DNA of 64,000 nucleotides from Cellulomonas sp. 73-145 (GTDB taxonomy: Bacteria; Actinomycetota; Actinomycetes; Actinomycetales; Cellulomonadaceae), in contig MKTI01000006.1 of NCBI GenBank assembly GCA_001898185.1, positions 620,001 to 684,000 on the forward strand. The letters run 5' to 3'. Below the pieces are notes generated by a model that was given only the letters and a program-made list of their open reading frames with translations, made no database searches and had not been told where the DNA came from. How positions within the stretch are numbered: position 1 is the first letter of the stretch; each line of letters begins with the position of its first letter. Shown in pieces: positions 35,798-45,192 of the stretch. The position numbers and the translations under genes were made by a program.

Positions 35798-36736
35798 TCA
35801 GGAGTGGATCACCGTGCCCGTCGCGCCGCTCATCGCCAGCGGCGCCTTCTCGAGGGCGCAGATCACTGCGCGTCGGCCGGGGCCGCTGGCGACGAAGCCC
35901 ATCGCCGCCTGCACCTTCGGCTTCATCGACCCCGCGCCGAACTGACCGTCGTCCACGTACCGCTGCGCGGTCGCCAGGTCCAGCTCGTCCAGGTCCTGCT
36001 GCTGCGGCGTGCCGAAGCCGACGGCCACCCTCTCGACCGCGGTGAGGATGAACAGGTAGTCGGCGCCGACCACCTCGGCCAGCTTGGCCGAGGCGAAGTC
36101 CTTGTCGATCACCGCCCGCACACCGTGGTGGTCACCCCCGGCGTCCCGCACCACGGGGATCCCGCCGCCGCCGCACGCCACCACGATGAACTCGTGGTCC
36201 AGCAGGTTGAGGATCGAGTCCCGCTCGACGATGTCGACCGGCCGAGGTGACGCCACCAGGGTGCGCCAGCCCCGTCCGGCGTCCTCGGCCATGACGAGGC
36301 CCGGCGTCTCGGCCATCATCCGACGCGCCGTGAGCTCGTCGTAGAACCCGCCGATCGGCTTGGTGGGCCGGGCGAACGCGGGATCGTCCGGGTTGACCTC
36401 CACCCGGGTCACCACCGAGGCGACGTGCCACGGCATGCCGACCCGGCGCAGCTCGCGCGCGATGCCCTGCTGCAGGTGGTAGCCGATGTACCCCTGGCTC
36501 ATGGCCGTGCACTCGGGCAGGTCCATCGCGGCGACGCGGTCGGTGTGCTGCGAGGCGATCTCGAACGCGAGCTCGATGGCGCCGACCTGCGGCCCGTTGC
36601 CGTGGGACACGATGATCTCGTGCCCCTGGGCGATCAGGCCGACCAAGGCAGGGGCGGCGGCGTCGATCCGCTCCTGCTGCTCGGCGGTGCAGGTGCCCAG
36701 GGCGTTGCCGCCCAGGGCGATGACGATGCGTGACAT
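35798..36736 (-). CDS. arcC: Carbamate kinase of the agmatine pathway
   Basis: 312 residues, full length. The N-terminal VIALGGNALG and HGNGPQVGAIELA segments, PTKPIGGFYDE, ACGGGGIPVV and VIDKDFASAKLA are the carbamate kinase signatures. It converts carbamoyl phosphate plus ADP to ATP and carbamate (CO2 and NH3), the energy-yielding last step of agmatine breakdown. It starts 8 nt after the putrescine carbamoyltransferase stop and is the last gene of the operon; the 48-bp palindrome lies just behind it. In agu operons it would be called aguC. Confidence 0.95.
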   Translation of the reverse strand: MSRIVIALGGNALGTCTAEQQERIDAAAPALVGLIAQGHEIIVSHGNGPQVGAIELAFEIASQHTDRVAAMDLPECTAMSQGYIGYHLQQGIARELRRVGMPWHVASVVTRVEVNPDDPAFARPTKPIGGFYDELTARRMMAETPGLVMAEDAGRGWRTLVASPRPVDIVERDSILNLLDHEFIVVACGGGGIPVVRDAGGDHHGVRAVIDKDFASAKLAEVVGADYLFILTAVERVAVGFGTPQQQDLDELDLATAQRYVDDGQFGAGSMKPKVQAAMGFVASGPGRRAVICALEKAPLAMSGATGTVIHS

Positions 36737-36744
36737 CCCGGCGC

Positions 36745-37755
36745 TCAGAGGATGCCGGCGAGCACGGACTCGAGCTCGGCCTTCGCTGCGGCGACCCGGA
36801 TCGGGTTGGGGACCTCCGGCCGCAGGAAGTACACGAGCAGCGCCCGCTGGGCGGTCAGCCGGTTGCCGGCCTGGTCGAAGGCGATCGAGAAGTCGGCGTC
36901 GAGCACGTCGTCGGTGACCTCCTCGCCCCGGGTGGCGGGCAGGCAGTGCATGAACTTGGCGTCCGGCCCGGCCAGCGCCATCAGGTCGCGGTTCACCTGG
37001 TACTTCGGCATGAAGGCGGCCAGCCGCTCGGTCTCGCCGAGCTCGGCCTCGTAGTCGCCGTACCAGACGTCGGTGTAGACGAAGTCCGCGCCGGCCAGGG
37101 CCTTGGCGGCGTCGTCGGTCACCAGCACGCTGCCGTGCGACGTCTCGCAGTTGGCCCGGCCGATCGCCTGCATCTCCGGCTTCAGCTGGAACTTCTCGGG
37201 GCCGAACTGGACGAACTCCATGCCGATCTTGGTGGTGATCATCATCAGCGAGGCGCACACCTGGGTGGCGTCGCCGACGAACACCACCTTGCAGTCCTCC
37301 AGCCGCTTGCCGCCCGGCAGGTGCTCGACCATGGTGATCAGGTCGCCGATCTCCTGCGTCGGGTGGTTGTAGTCCGACATCCCGTTGAGCACCGGGATGG
37401 TGGCGTACCGGGCGAGGTCCACCACCGTGTGGTGGCGGGCGACGCGGGCCATCACCACGTCGACCAGGTGGGACAGCACGCGGGCGGTGTCCTCCATCGA
37501 CTCGTGGCCGCCCAGCTGGATCTGCCCGGGTGCCAGGTACTGCGCGTGCCCGCCGAGCTGGGACATCGCCGTCTCGAACGACACGCGGGTGCGGGTGGAC
37601 GACTGCTCGAAGATCATGCCGAGCGTGCGGCCCGCCAGCAGCGGTGGGAAGTAGCCGGCGCGGACGCACCGCTTGAGGCTGAGGCCCAGGTGGACCAGGT
37701 CGAGCACCTCGTCCTTGGTCAGGTCCTGGGTGTCGATGAAGTGGCGGGGGGACAT
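36745..37755 (-). CDS. aguB: Putrescine carbamoyltransferase
   Basis: 336 residues. Carbamoyl-phosphate site STRTR in [14 protein letters not shown], then [26 protein letters not shown] and the C-terminal [15 protein letters not shown]. Ornithine carbamoyltransferases are close, but the [10 protein letters not shown] variant, [16 protein letters not shown] and [15 protein letters not shown] follow the enterococcal putrescine enzyme as I remember it, and the agmatine deiminase next door supports it. It phosphorolyses N-carbamoylputrescine to putrescine and carbamoyl phosphate. GCAGGAGAGAGCC precedes the ATG. Confidence 0.92.
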   Translation of the reverse strand: MSPRHFIDTQDLTKDEVLDLVHLGLSLKRCVRAGYFPPLLAGRTLGMIFEQSSTRTRVSFETAMSQLGGHAQYLAPGQIQLGGHESMEDTARVLSHLVDVVMARVARHHTVVDLARYATIPVLNGMSDYNHPTQEIGDLITMVEHLPGGKRLEDCKVVFVGDATQVCASLMMITTKIGMEFVQFGPEKFQLKPEMQAIGRANCETSHGSVLVTDDAAKALAGADFVYTDVWYGDYEAELGETERLAAFMPKYQVNRDLMALAGPDAKFMHCLPATRGEEVTDDVLDADFSIAFDQAGNRLTAQRALLVYFLRPEVPNPIRVAAAKAELESVLAGIL

Positions 37756-37900
37756 GGCTCTCTCCTGCGGGTTCTGGGGCTGGTTTGCTGGCTGGTTCTG
37801 GGTGTGCGGGGTCGGCCGAGCGCGGTCGGGTCGCCGCGGGTGCGGGAGCAGGACCGGTCGGATGCCGGGGGAGCGGAGGGTGGCGTCGTCGTGACGCCGG

Positions 37901-37920
37901 CCGGCCCTTGGCAGGGCCGG
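37901..37920 (-). other. Intra-operon hairpin
   Basis: A perfect 8-bp stem, CCGGCCCT with loop TGGC, lies 41 nt behind the agmatine deiminase stop, in a 205-bp gap before aguB. It could stabilise or attenuate the operon mRNA. Nothing else is recognisable in the gap. Confidence 0.55.
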
Positions 37921-37960
37921 GTGAGTGCCCTGGTCAGGGCCTGGTGCTGGGGACCTGAGG

Positions 37961-39058
37961 TCAGCGCCCCGAGGGCTGCTGCTGGGTGATGCAGTGCACG
38001 TTGCCGCCGCCGAGCAGGATCTCCCGGCCGGGGACGGTGACGATGTGCCGCGGGGCGAACAGCTGCGTGTACGCGGCGACCGCTGCGTCGTCGTGCGGGT
38101 CCTCGAACACCGGCAGCACCACCAGGTCGTTGCCGATGTACGAGTTCACGTAGCTGCCGGCCAGCCGGTCGCCGGCCTCGCGCGGCAGGGTGCCCTCGAT
38201 CGAGTCGACGCCGCGCGACTCCTCCTCGGTGATGAATATCGGGCCGGGCTGGTGGATCTTCACCACCTCGAACGAGCGGCCGCGGGCGTCCGTCGTGCTC
38301 TCCAGCACCTTGAGCGCCGCCGCCGACCGCTCGAACTGCGGGTCGGTCTCGTCGTCCGTCCAGGTGAGCATCACGACGCCCGGCCGGACGAACCGGCAGA
38401 AGTTGTCCACGTGCCCGTTGGTCTCGTCGAGGTACACCCCGTACGGCAGCCAGACGACGACCTCGACCCCGAGGTGGTCCCGCAGCTGCTGCTCGATGTC
38501 CGCCCTGGTCAGGTCGGGGTTGCGCCCCGCCGACAGCAGGCATTCTTCGGTGACCAGCACCGTGCCCTCGCCGTCGACGTCGATGGACCCGCCCTCGAGC
38601 ACCAGCGGTGCGCGGTACCGGTCGACGCCCTCGAGCTCGAGCACCTTGCGGGCCACGGCGTCGTCGGCCGCCCACGGGAAGTACAGCCCGTCGACCAGGC
38701 CGCCCCAGGCGTTGAACACCCAGTCCACGCCGCGCACGTCGCCGTCGTCGTTCACCACGAAGGTCGGGCCGGTGTCGCGCATCCAGGAGTCGTCGTTGGA
38801 CATCTCCACCACGCGGACGTGCTCGGGGAGCTGGCTGCGCGCGTTGTCGTACTGCCGAGCGGACACCGCGACGGTGACGGCCTCCGTCTGGGCGATGGCG
38901 GTGGCCACCGCGGTGAACGCCGCCTGGGCGGGCTTGCCGCCGAGGCGCCAGTTGTCGGGGCGCTCCGGCCAGACGAGCCAGCAGCCGGCGTGGTGGGCCC
39001 ACTCGGCCGGCATGCGGTAGCCGTCGGCAGCGGGGGTGGAGTCGAGGGTGCGTGCCAT
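37961..39058 (-). CDS. aguA: Agmatine deiminase
   Basis: 365 residues, normal for the family. The N-terminal part has [22 protein letters not shown] and [17 protein letters not shown] (catalytic Asp region), the middle [12 protein letters not shown], and the end [13 protein letters not shown] with nucleophile C356. It hydrolyses agmatine to N-carbamoylputrescine and ammonia in the cytoplasm. It lies between the antiporter gene (52 nt upstream) and aguB, so the operon order is transporter, deiminase, transferase, kinase. Confidence 0.95.
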   Translation of the reverse strand: MARTLDSTPAADGYRMPAEWAHHAGCWLVWPERPDNWRLGGKPAQAAFTAVATAIAQTEAVTVAVSARQYDNARSQLPEHVRVVEMSNDDSWMRDTGPTFVVNDDGDVRGVDWVFNAWGGLVDGLYFPWAADDAVARKVLELEGVDRYRAPLVLEGGSIDVDGEGTVLVTEECLLSAGRNPDLTRADIEQQLRDHLGVEVVVWLPYGVYLDETNGHVDNFCRFVRPGVVMLTWTDDETDPQFERSAAALKVLESTTDARGRSFEVVKIHQPGPIFITEEESRGVDSIEGTLPREAGDRLAGSYVNSYIGNDLVVLPVFEDPHDDAAVAAYTQLFAPRHIVTVPGREILLGGGNVHCITQQQPSGR

Positions 39059-39110
39059 GAGAGGTGACCTTCCTGGTGGTGCTGGTCTTCGTTGACGAGT
39101 GGGGGTGCGG

Positions 39111-40592
39111 TCAGTCGACGACCGCGAGCTCCGGCTCCGCGTCCGGGTCCTCGCCGCGCTCCAGCGCGCGGTCCCGGGTCCAGCGCGGTGCGCGGGCGCA
39201 GAAGTACTCCTGGATGCCGACGGTGACGGCGAGCCCGACGAGGATCGAGCCGGTGACGGCCCACGACGAGTCGTACGGGTTCCAGATGAAGAACACCGCC
39301 GCGGCCGCCAGCAGCGCCGCCGGCACCCACGTCACGAGCCACGTCGTGGCTCGCCCGCCGGGCACGCGGTACGGCCGCACCCGGTCCGGGTCGATGCGGC
39401 GCAGCTTGCCGAAGGCCAGCATCATCACGATGTACGGCAGCAGGAAGATGACCGACGAGAAGGCGAACAGGTTCCAGAACACCTCGTCGATCGAGCCACC
39501 GGTCACCGAGAAGAGCACCGCGTAGGCGAGCGTGAAGACGGTGCCGACGAGCGAGCAGAGCATCGCGGCGCCGGTCGGGGTGCCGCGGTCCGGGTGCGTG
39601 CGGGCGAACACCTTGGGCAGGTCGCCCTGCTGGGCGGACTCGGCGGCGGCGATGTTGGCGCCGATGGTCCAGGGCACCAGGCTGGCGAAGAAGCAGAACA
39701 GGGCGCCGATGCCCAGGATGGTCACCACGGTGCTGGCTACCCCGGAGTCGCCGAAGCCGCGTCGCAGCGCGTCGACCAGCCCGGTGGTGCTGGAGATCTC
39801 GTCCGCCGGAAGGATCAGCTGCATGCCGACGGTCGCCACCAGGTAGAACGCCCCGATCAGGGCGCCAGCGATCGCGATGGTGCGGGGCACGTCGCGGCGC
39901 GGGTTCTCCATCTGGGTCGAGGCCGAGGACATCAGCTCGAAGCCGAGGAAGTTGTAGATGACGATCGGCAGCGCCGCGATGAACGCCGGCAGCGTGTTGG
40001 TCGGGATCACCGAGCTGACCGACCAGGTCGTGGCCGAGCCGTGGTGCGCGGTGTAGATGCCGCCGGCGACGGCGAGGGCGACGATCACCGCGATGGTGAT
40101 GCCCGCACCGAGGTTCGACACCCACGTGCCGGTCTTGAGGCTGCGGACGTTGACCCAGTAGTTGATCCAGATCAGGGTCACCGTGACACCCACCTGCACC
40201 CAGAAGTTCAGGTGCCCGTCGAAGAACATCGACGAGATGGCGCCCGAGAACATCAGGTACACGCTGGGCACCCACAGCCCCACGTTGAGCCAGTACCACC
40301 ACGACACCCGGGTGCCCCAGCGGTTGCCGAAGGCCCGGACCACCCAGGCGTAGATCCCACCTGCGTCGGGGTAGGCGCTGCCGAGCTCGCTGGTCACCAG
40401 GCCGTAGGGGACGAAGAAGACGACGATGATCGCGACCGTCCAGAAGATGGCGGTCGGGCCGACGGCGGCCGTCACGGTCAGCTGCGACAGCAGCAGCATC
40501 GCCGCCACCGAGAACAGCACCATGTCGAACATCCGGAACGTCTTGCGGGTCCCTGCCTCGGTCGTCGGGGGACGGTCCGTCTGCGCGGTCAT
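39111..40592 (-). CDS. aguD: APC-superfamily agmatine/putrescine antiporter
   Basis: 493 residues with about 12 membrane helices. APC features are [23 protein letters not shown] in the helix 3 region, [24 protein letters not shown] in the helix 6-7 region, and [17 protein letters not shown]. Glutamate/GABA-type antiporters look alike, but its place as first gene of a complete agmatine deiminase operon makes agmatine-for-putrescine exchange the best call. The ATG at 40592 has AAAGGAG 6 nt upstream. The palindromic operator lies 89 nt upstream. Confidence 0.85.
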   Translation of the reverse strand: MTAQTDRPPTTEAGTRKTFRMFDMVLFSVAAMLLLSQLTVTAAVGPTAIFWTVAIIVVFFVPYGLVTSELGSAYPDAGGIYAWVVRAFGNRWGTRVSWWYWLNVGLWVPSVYLMFSGAISSMFFDGHLNFWVQVGVTVTLIWINYWVNVRSLKTGTWVSNLGAGITIAVIVALAVAGGIYTAHHGSATTWSVSSVIPTNTLPAFIAALPIVIYNFLGFELMSSASTQMENPRRDVPRTIAIAGALIGAFYLVATVGMQLILPADEISSTTGLVDALRRGFGDSGVASTVVTILGIGALFCFFASLVPWTIGANIAAAESAQQGDLPKVFARTHPDRGTPTGAAMLCSLVGTVFTLAYAVLFSVTGGSIDEVFWNLFAFSSVIFLLPYIVMMLAFGKLRRIDPDRVRPYRVPGGRATTWLVTWVPAALLAAAAVFFIWNPYDSSWAVTGSILVGLAVTVGIQEYFCARAPRWTRDRALERGEDPDAEPELAVVD

Positions 40593-40680
40593 TGCAGCTC
40601 CTTTGCGTGGCGTGCCGCTGTGCCGAGTCGCGCACGTCGCACCGGGGGAGCCGCTCGCGGTCGCGAGGTGTGGTCCGAAC

Positions 40681-40721
40681 ATGTACAAACGTACAACTTC
40701 TCGTGTTGTACAAACGTACAT
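40681..40721. promoter_or_regulatory. 41-bp palindromic operator of the agmatine operon
   Basis: Two arms ATGTAC-AAAC-GTACAAC (40681-40697) and GTTGTAC-AAAC-GTACAT (40705-40721) are arranged symmetrically about 40701. Only the AAAC cores are in direct orientation. Each arm has GTAC-N4-GTAC. The length suits two TetR dimers. It lies in the 180-bp gap between the TetR gene and aguD. Confidence 0.75.
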
Positions 40722-40772
40722 GTGGCGCGATGGGGGCCTAGGGACCTTCGTCCTGCGGAGCGCCCGGCCTGG

Positions 40773-41402
40773 TTACGGCTGCACGCAGAGGCGCTCGACC
40801 ACCACGCGCAGCCGGGTGGTCAGGTCCGGAACGCTGAGCTCGGCGTTGGAGACCGCCTCGAGCATCAGGCCGTCCACCAGGCACGCCACGATCTGCACCG
40901 CCATGTCCCGCGGCACGGCCGGATCGGTCGGCGGCAGCACGCGGTCCACCAGCTCGCCGATCATCCGGGACCAGGCGCGCGCCTCGTTGCGCACCACACC
41001 GTTGCGGGTGGCCTCCATGAACATCTCGAACAGAGCCAGGTCGTACAGCGGGTCGGCCACGGTCTTGTCGAAGAACATCTCGGTGAGCACGTCGAGCGCC
41101 CGGTCGACGTCAGGCACCTCGTGCAGCGCGTCGACGATCGACGCCAGGCGCACCGCCTCCGCCTCGCGAGCGTGCGCCATGGTCTGCAGCAGCAGGTCGT
41201 CCCGGTCGGTGAAGTAGTACGTCGTCGACCCGAGCGGCACGTGCGCCACCTTGGCGACCGCGCGGTGCGTCACAGCGGAGGCCCCGCCGGTGCCGAACAC
41301 CCGCACGGAGGCGTCGAGGATCTGCTCGCGCTTGCGCTCCCCGGTGGTGGTCCTGGCGCGCGACCCGTTGCTCCCGGCCCCCGTCGAGTGCCCCTCTGCC
41401 AC
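40773..41402 (-). CDS. TetR family regulator of the agmatine operon
   Basis: 209 residues. The DNA-binding helix-turn-helix is in RKREQILDASVRVFGTGGASAVTHRAVAKVAHVPLGSTTYYFTDRDDLL (about 23-72). The C-terminal ligand domain ends in ATRLRVVVERLCVQP-like helices. The GTG start at 41402 follows a GGGAG element by 9 nt. It lies upstream of aguD on the same strand, and the palindrome between them is its probable target. It likely responds to agmatine or N-carbamoylputrescine (inference from position). Confidence 0.88.
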   Translation of the reverse strand: MAEGHSTGAGSNGSRARTTTGERKREQILDASVRVFGTGGASAVTHRAVAKVAHVPLGSTTYYFTDRDDLLLQTMAHAREAEAVRLASIVDALHEVPDVDRALDVLTEMFFDKTVADPLYDLALFEMFMEATRNGVVRNEARAWSRMIGELVDRVLPPTDPAVPRDMAVQIVACLVDGLMLEAVSNAELSVPDLTTRLRVVVERLCVQP

Positions 41403-41467
41403 CGAACCCGCTCCCGTCGTCAACCCTGACCACCTCGGGGTGCAGGCTAGCGCCGGGCTGCGGCCGC

Positions 41468-41944
41468 TCAGGCCGGGAGGGTCGAGACCGTCACCCAGCC
41501 GGCCGGCTGAGCCACCGTCTCCAGCTCCGCGCACGTCAGCTCGATCGCCGAGGCGGCGTCGCCGCACGCCGGGAACACCGACTCGAACCGCTGCAGCGAC
41601 GTGTCCAGCCACACGGTGGCGGACTCCGGGTTGCCGAACGGGCACACGCCACCGGGCTCGTGCCCGGTCAGCCGCTCGACGTCCTCTCCGCCGAGCATCC
41701 GCGCCTTCAGCCCGAAGGCCTGCTTGAAGCCGGTGTTGTCCAGGCGGGCGTCGCCGGCCAGCACGACGAGGATCGCCGTGTCCGGGTCGGCCCCCCGGAA
41801 GCTGAGCGTCTTGGCGATCCGCTGCGGGGCGACGCCGAGCGCCTGCGCCGCGAGCTCGACGGTGGCGCTGGAGTGCTCGGTGACGATCACGTCGTCCGCC
41901 CGCCCGTAGCGGGCCAGGTGGTCGCGGGCGCGGTCCAGGGACAT
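41468..41944 (-). CDS. YbaK/EbsC-like aminoacyl-tRNA deacylase
   Basis: 158 residues with the prolyl-tRNA-synthetase-associated fold. HSSATVELAAQALGVAPQRIAKTLSFRG provides the conserved lysine, then VVLAGDARLDNTGFKQAFGLKARML and the loop GGVCPFGNPESATVWLD with the typical G-V/T-x-P-F/L-G signature. It hydrolyses mischarged Cys-tRNA(Pro) or related tRNAs in trans. No operon partner; a 24-nt gap separates it from the next gene upstream. Confidence 0.88.
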   Translation of the reverse strand: MSLDRARDHLARYGRADDVIVTEHSSATVELAAQALGVAPQRIAKTLSFRGADPDTAILVVLAGDARLDNTGFKQAFGLKARMLGGEDVERLTGHEPGGVCPFGNPESATVWLDTSLQRFESVFPACGDAASAIELTCAELETVAQPAGWVTVSTLPA

Positions 41945-41968
41945 GGTGCGGCTCCTCGTCGGGCGGCC

Positions 41969-42427
41969 TCAGCCGCAGGTGTCGCAGATGCCGGTGGCGG
42001 GCAGCGTCATGAAGCAGGTGGGGCAGATGGCGGGGGCCTCGTCGACTACCGCGGAGCGTGACGGCGTCGTCCGGGTCGTGGGCGTGCGCGGTGCCGAGGA
42101 CCGGGTGCGGGCGGCCGGTCGAGGCGCGGCGGCCCGGGCAGCGGAGGCCGAGAAGGGCTCGTGCACCTCGAAGCCGCGCTTGCGCAGCAGCGCGACGGCG
42201 GCGTCCATGCCGTGGAACTCGTCCGCGGGCGCCAACCGTCCGGTCGCCAGCCGGTGCGCGACGCCGAGCACCGCACGCGCGTCGTAGCTCAGCCCCTCGT
42301 GGACCACCGTGTACTCCGGCTGCGCGGTGAACCCGTACAGGCGGAGGAACTCCTCACCGCCGCGGGTGTCGTACTCGGCGAGCGTCTGGATCACGTGCTG
42401 TCGCAGGACGGAGGAGAAGGTGGCCAC
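41969..42427 (-). CDS. ScoMcrA-like N-terminal head domain protein with C-terminal zinc ribbon
   Basis: 152 residues. The N-terminal 90 residues ([52 protein letters not shown]) resemble the N-terminal head domain of ScoMcrA, a Streptomyces endonuclease that cuts phosphorothioated or methylated DNA. The C-terminus is a basic linker and a zinc ribbon [18 protein letters not shown]. No HNH or sulfur-binding domain is attached, so it is a stand-alone reader-like module. The GTG start is chosen because an alternative 30 codons upstream gives a Arg-rich tail; a TACCCT box sits 8 nt in front of it. Confidence 0.65.
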   Translation of the reverse strand: MATFSSVLRQHVIQTLAEYDTRGGEEFLRLYGFTAQPEYTVVHEGLSYDARAVLGVAHRLATGRLAPADEFHGMDAAVALLRKRGFEVHEPFSASAARAAAPRPAARTRSSAPRTPTTRTTPSRSAVVDEAPAICPTCFMTLPATGICDTCG

Positions 42428-42559
42428 GGCCAGCCAGGGTACGTCGCGCACCTGGAAGGTCCCGCGCCGGGGTGCCCGCCGCAGACGACTCAGGCTCCCG
42501 CGCCGCCGGTCGATCATCCGGTCAAGACGATCGCGCGAGCGGCCCGACGGAGGACCCCC

Positions 42560-43903
42560 ATGACCACGACCGCCACGACGTCAGTGCTGGTGCAGCCGCG
42601 CTCCGGTCTGCGCGCCCTCATGCCGGTCGGCGTCCCGCTGACCCAGCGGCACTGGGACCAGCGGCACCGTCTGATCCTCGTGGTGCTCGCCCTGCACCTG
42701 CCGGTGCTCGGGCTGATGGCGCTGCTGGGCGGTCACGCGATGGACGGCGGGATGCTGGCCGTGTGGGAGTTCGCCGGCCTGGTGCTGCTGCCCGGCGTCG
42801 TGGCCCTGGTGTCCCACAACCGCGGGCTCGCCTCCGCCGCGGCCGCACTGGCGCTGCTCGGCGTGTCCGCCACGATGGTCGAGCTGCTGGGAGGCTCCAC
42901 CTCGGCGCACTTCAGCTTCTTCGTCAGCCTGGCGTTCATCGCCCTCTACCAGAGCTGGCCGGTGTTCCTGCTCGCCGTGGCGTTCACCGCGGTGCACCAC
43001 CTGACCATGGCGATCACCATGCCGGACCACCTGTTCACCGCCGGGACGCCCGAGTCGCACAACCCGGTGCTGTGGGCGCTGGTGCACGCCGCTTTCATCC
43101 TCGCCGGGGCCGCGGCCCAGATCACGTTCTGGCGGTTCGCCGAGGCCTCGCAGCTCGATGCCACGGCGGCCGAGGAGCAGGCGAAGGACGTGCTGACGGC
43201 ACAGCTCGACGCCGAGCAGGCGCGCGCCGAGGAGCGTGAGGCTGCGAGCCGGGAGGTCGCCGACGCGCTCGAGTCACAGCGCCAGGACCGCTCGCGCATC
43301 GACTCGCAGCTGGCGTTCCTCACCGACGCGACGCACACGGTCTCGGGCGGTGTCTCGGCCGCCGCCGAGGCGGTGACCTCCATCGACGGCGCGATCCGGG
43401 AGATCTCGGGGAACGTGTCGAGCGCGTCGACCGTTGCGCGGAACGCCGTCGGCCTGGTGCAGGAGGCGAGCACGGCCATCACCACCCTCAGCGGCGAGGC
43501 GGAGGAGATCGGCCGCCTGGTGGGCGTCGTGGCCGGTATCGCCGCCCAGACCAACCTGCTCGCGCTGAACGCGACCATCGAGGCGGCCCGCGCGGGGGAG
43601 GCCGGCAAGGGCTTCGCCGTGGTGGCGGCCGAGGTGAAGACCCTGGCCAGCGACACGGCAGCGGCCACGGACACGATCGGCAAGCTCGCCGGTCGCATCC
43701 AGACGGAGACCAACGGCGCGTTGACCTCGATGGCGCAGGTGTCCACGGTGATCGACCAGATCAACGGCTACACCACCAGCATCGCGGCGGCGGTCGAGGA
43801 GCAGTCGGTGACGACGGCCGCCACCCGCTCGACGTTCGTCGACGTGGCCGACGGGGCTAACACCATCGCCGACTCGGTGCGGTCGCTCGCCAACCGGGCC
43901 TGA
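42560..43903 (+). CDS. Methyl-accepting chemotaxis protein with six-helix membrane sensor
   Basis: 447 residues. The N-terminal ~200 residues contain about six hydrophobic helices instead of a periplasmic sensor domain, with a conserved [31 protein letters not shown] segment. A coiled-coil linker ([24 protein letters not shown]) leads to the signalling domain, whose tip is [37 protein letters not shown]. There is no HAMP domain. GGAGG lies 6 nt before the ATG. No other chemotaxis genes are in the window. Confidence 0.93.
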   Translation: MTTTATTSVLVQPRSGLRALMPVGVPLTQRHWDQRHRLILVVLALHLPVLGLMALLGGHAMDGGMLAVWEFAGLVLLPGVVALVSHNRGLASAAAALALLGVSATMVELLGGSTSAHFSFFVSLAFIALYQSWPVFLLAVAFTAVHHLTMAITMPDHLFTAGTPESHNPVLWALVHAAFILAGAAAQITFWRFAEASQLDATAAEEQAKDVLTAQLDAEQARAEEREAASREVADALESQRQDRSRIDSQLAFLTDATHTVSGGVSAAAEAVTSIDGAIREISGNVSSASTVARNAVGLVQEASTAITTLSGEAEEIGRLVGVVAGIAAQTNLLALNATIEAARAGEAGKGFAVVAAEVKTLASDTAAATDTIGKLAGRIQTETNGALTSMAQVSTVIDQINGYTTSIAAAVEEQSVTTAATRSTFVDVADGANTIADSVRSLANRA

Positions 43904-43939
43904 CGAGCCGCGGCCGGCGCCCGTCCTGCGCCGCACGGC

Positions 43940-43945
43940 TAGCGT
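43940..43945 (+). promoter_or_regulatory. -10 box of leaderless LLM oxidoreductase gene
   Basis: TAGCGT ends 6 nt before the ATG at 43952, and there is no ribosome binding site. Confidence 0.5.
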
Positions 43946-43951
43946 CGGCGC

Positions 43952-44911
43952 ATGCCTGCCGATCCCCGCTACCCGCGTCGCTCCAGCGCGTCCCCGGACC
44001 GCCCGCTCCGCGTCGGCGTGCAGCTGCCCGAGGTCGAGCGGGACGTCCGTTGGCCGGAGCTGCTGGACCTGGCCCGCCGCGCCGAGGACGTCGGCCTCGA
44101 CTCGGTGTGGGTGGGCGACCACCTGCTCTACCGCTTCGCGGACGGGTCAACCCGCGGGCCGTGGGAGGCGTGGTCCCTGCTCGCCGCGCTCGCGGCGTCC
44201 ACGTCGCGGGTGACCCTCGGCCCGCTGGTGGCGTGCACGGCCTTCCGCAACCCGGCGATGCTGGCCAAGGAGGCCACGACGCTCGACGAGATCAGCGGCG
44301 GCCGCTTCGTGCTCGGCCTCGGCGCCGGGTGGAACCCGGTGGAGTTCGCCGCCTTCGGCCTGCCGTTCGACCACCGGATCGCGCGCTTCGAGGAGGCGTT
44401 CACCATCATCCGGTCCCTGCTGCGCGAGGGTGCCGTGGACTTCGCGGGGCAGTACTTCTCCGCACGCGACTGCGAGCTGGTGCCGCGCGGCCCGACGCCG
44501 GGCGGCCCGGCGCTGCTGATCGGCTCGATCGGGCCGCGCATGCTCGCGGCGACCGCACCGCACGTCGACGCGTGGAACGCCTGGTTCGCCGACACGGGCA
44601 ACACGCCGGACGGAGCCGCCGCGGCAGCCGGCCCTCTGGCGACCGCGCTGAGTGCCGCGGGGCGGGCGTCCGACGAGGTGGTGCGCACCGTGGCCGTCCT
44701 GCTGCAGCTGCCGGGCGGTGCCGGCCGGACGATGGGGGACACCTCCGAGTCGCAGCAGGTGCGACCGCTGGCCGGCCCGCCCGAGGAGCTGGCTGCCGGG
44801 CTGCGGGCCTACGCCGACGCCGGCATCACCGAGGTGCAGCTGGTGCTCGACCCGATCACCGCGGACTCGATCGAGGCGCTCCGCCCGGTGCTCGCGGCCC
44901 TCGACGCCTGA
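43952..44911 (+). CDS. LLM class flavin-dependent oxidoreductase
   Basis: 319 residues with the bacterial luciferase-like TIM barrel: VGVQLPEVERDVRWPELLDLARRAEDVGLDSVWVGDHLLYR, TLGPLVACTAFRNPAMLAKEATTLDEISGGRFVLGLGAGWNPVEF and GSIGPRMLAATAPHVDAWN. It uses FMN or the actinobacterial cofactor F420; the subgroup cannot be fixed from the sequence. The substrate is unknown. It has a leaderless start and is followed by a 280-bp gap holding the sugar operon control region. Confidence 0.87.
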   Translation: MPADPRYPRRSSASPDRPLRVGVQLPEVERDVRWPELLDLARRAEDVGLDSVWVGDHLLYRFADGSTRGPWEAWSLLAALAASTSRVTLGPLVACTAFRNPAMLAKEATTLDEISGGRFVLGLGAGWNPVEFAAFGLPFDHRIARFEEAFTIIRSLLREGAVDFAGQYFSARDCELVPRGPTPGGPALLIGSIGPRMLAATAPHVDAWNAWFADTGNTPDGAAAAAGPLATALSAAGRASDEVVRTVAVLLQLPGGAGRTMGDTSESQQVRPLAGPPEELAAGLRAYADAGITEVQLVLDPITADSIEALRPVLAALDA

Positions 44912-44989
44912 CGCCTCCTCCGGACGGCGATGCCGGGGCGTCCCCTCCGCCACGGCGACGAAGTCGCTGATCACGCCCTCGAACCGGAA

Positions 44990-45003
44990 TGTGAAGGATC
45001 ACA
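44990..45003. promoter_or_regulatory. Auxiliary operator half-match (TGTGA-N4-TCACA)
   Basis: TGTGA-AGGA-TCACA is a second, shorter palindrome centred 79 bp upstream of the main lac-type operator. It may support DNA looping by a tetrameric or dimeric LacI-family repressor. Confidence 0.5.
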
Positions 45004-45065
45004 CCCGGCCGCGCCACAGCGGTCGGCAGCCCGGCCATCTCCGCTGGTGAGCGGGCACGTTACAC

Positions 45066-45085
45066 AATTGTGACCGCTCACAATC
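45066..45085. promoter_or_regulatory. lac-type operator of the sugar ABC operon
   Basis: AATTGTGACCGCTCACAATC is a near-perfect palindrome (ATTGTGA-CCGC-TCACAAT). It differs from the ideal symmetric E. coli lac operator at only two positions. It lies 107 bp before the binding-protein ATG and matches the recognition helix of the LacI-family protein encoded at the end of this operon. Confidence 0.8.
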
Positions 45086-45192
45086 TTCCCCTCTGTCCGA
45101 TGTGAAGGTTAACGTCACGCCCACGGACCTGGCTCAGCAGGTTTCCGGCTCAGTCCGGACGTGTCCGGGCTCAAAACAAGGAGGTTTTGAGG

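Noticed and set aside
36745..37755. Ornithine carbamoyltransferase (arcB/argF)
   Set aside because: [10 protein letters not shown], the whole-length resemblance to the enterococcal putrescine enzyme and the agmatine deiminase neighbour favour putrescine carbamoyltransferase.
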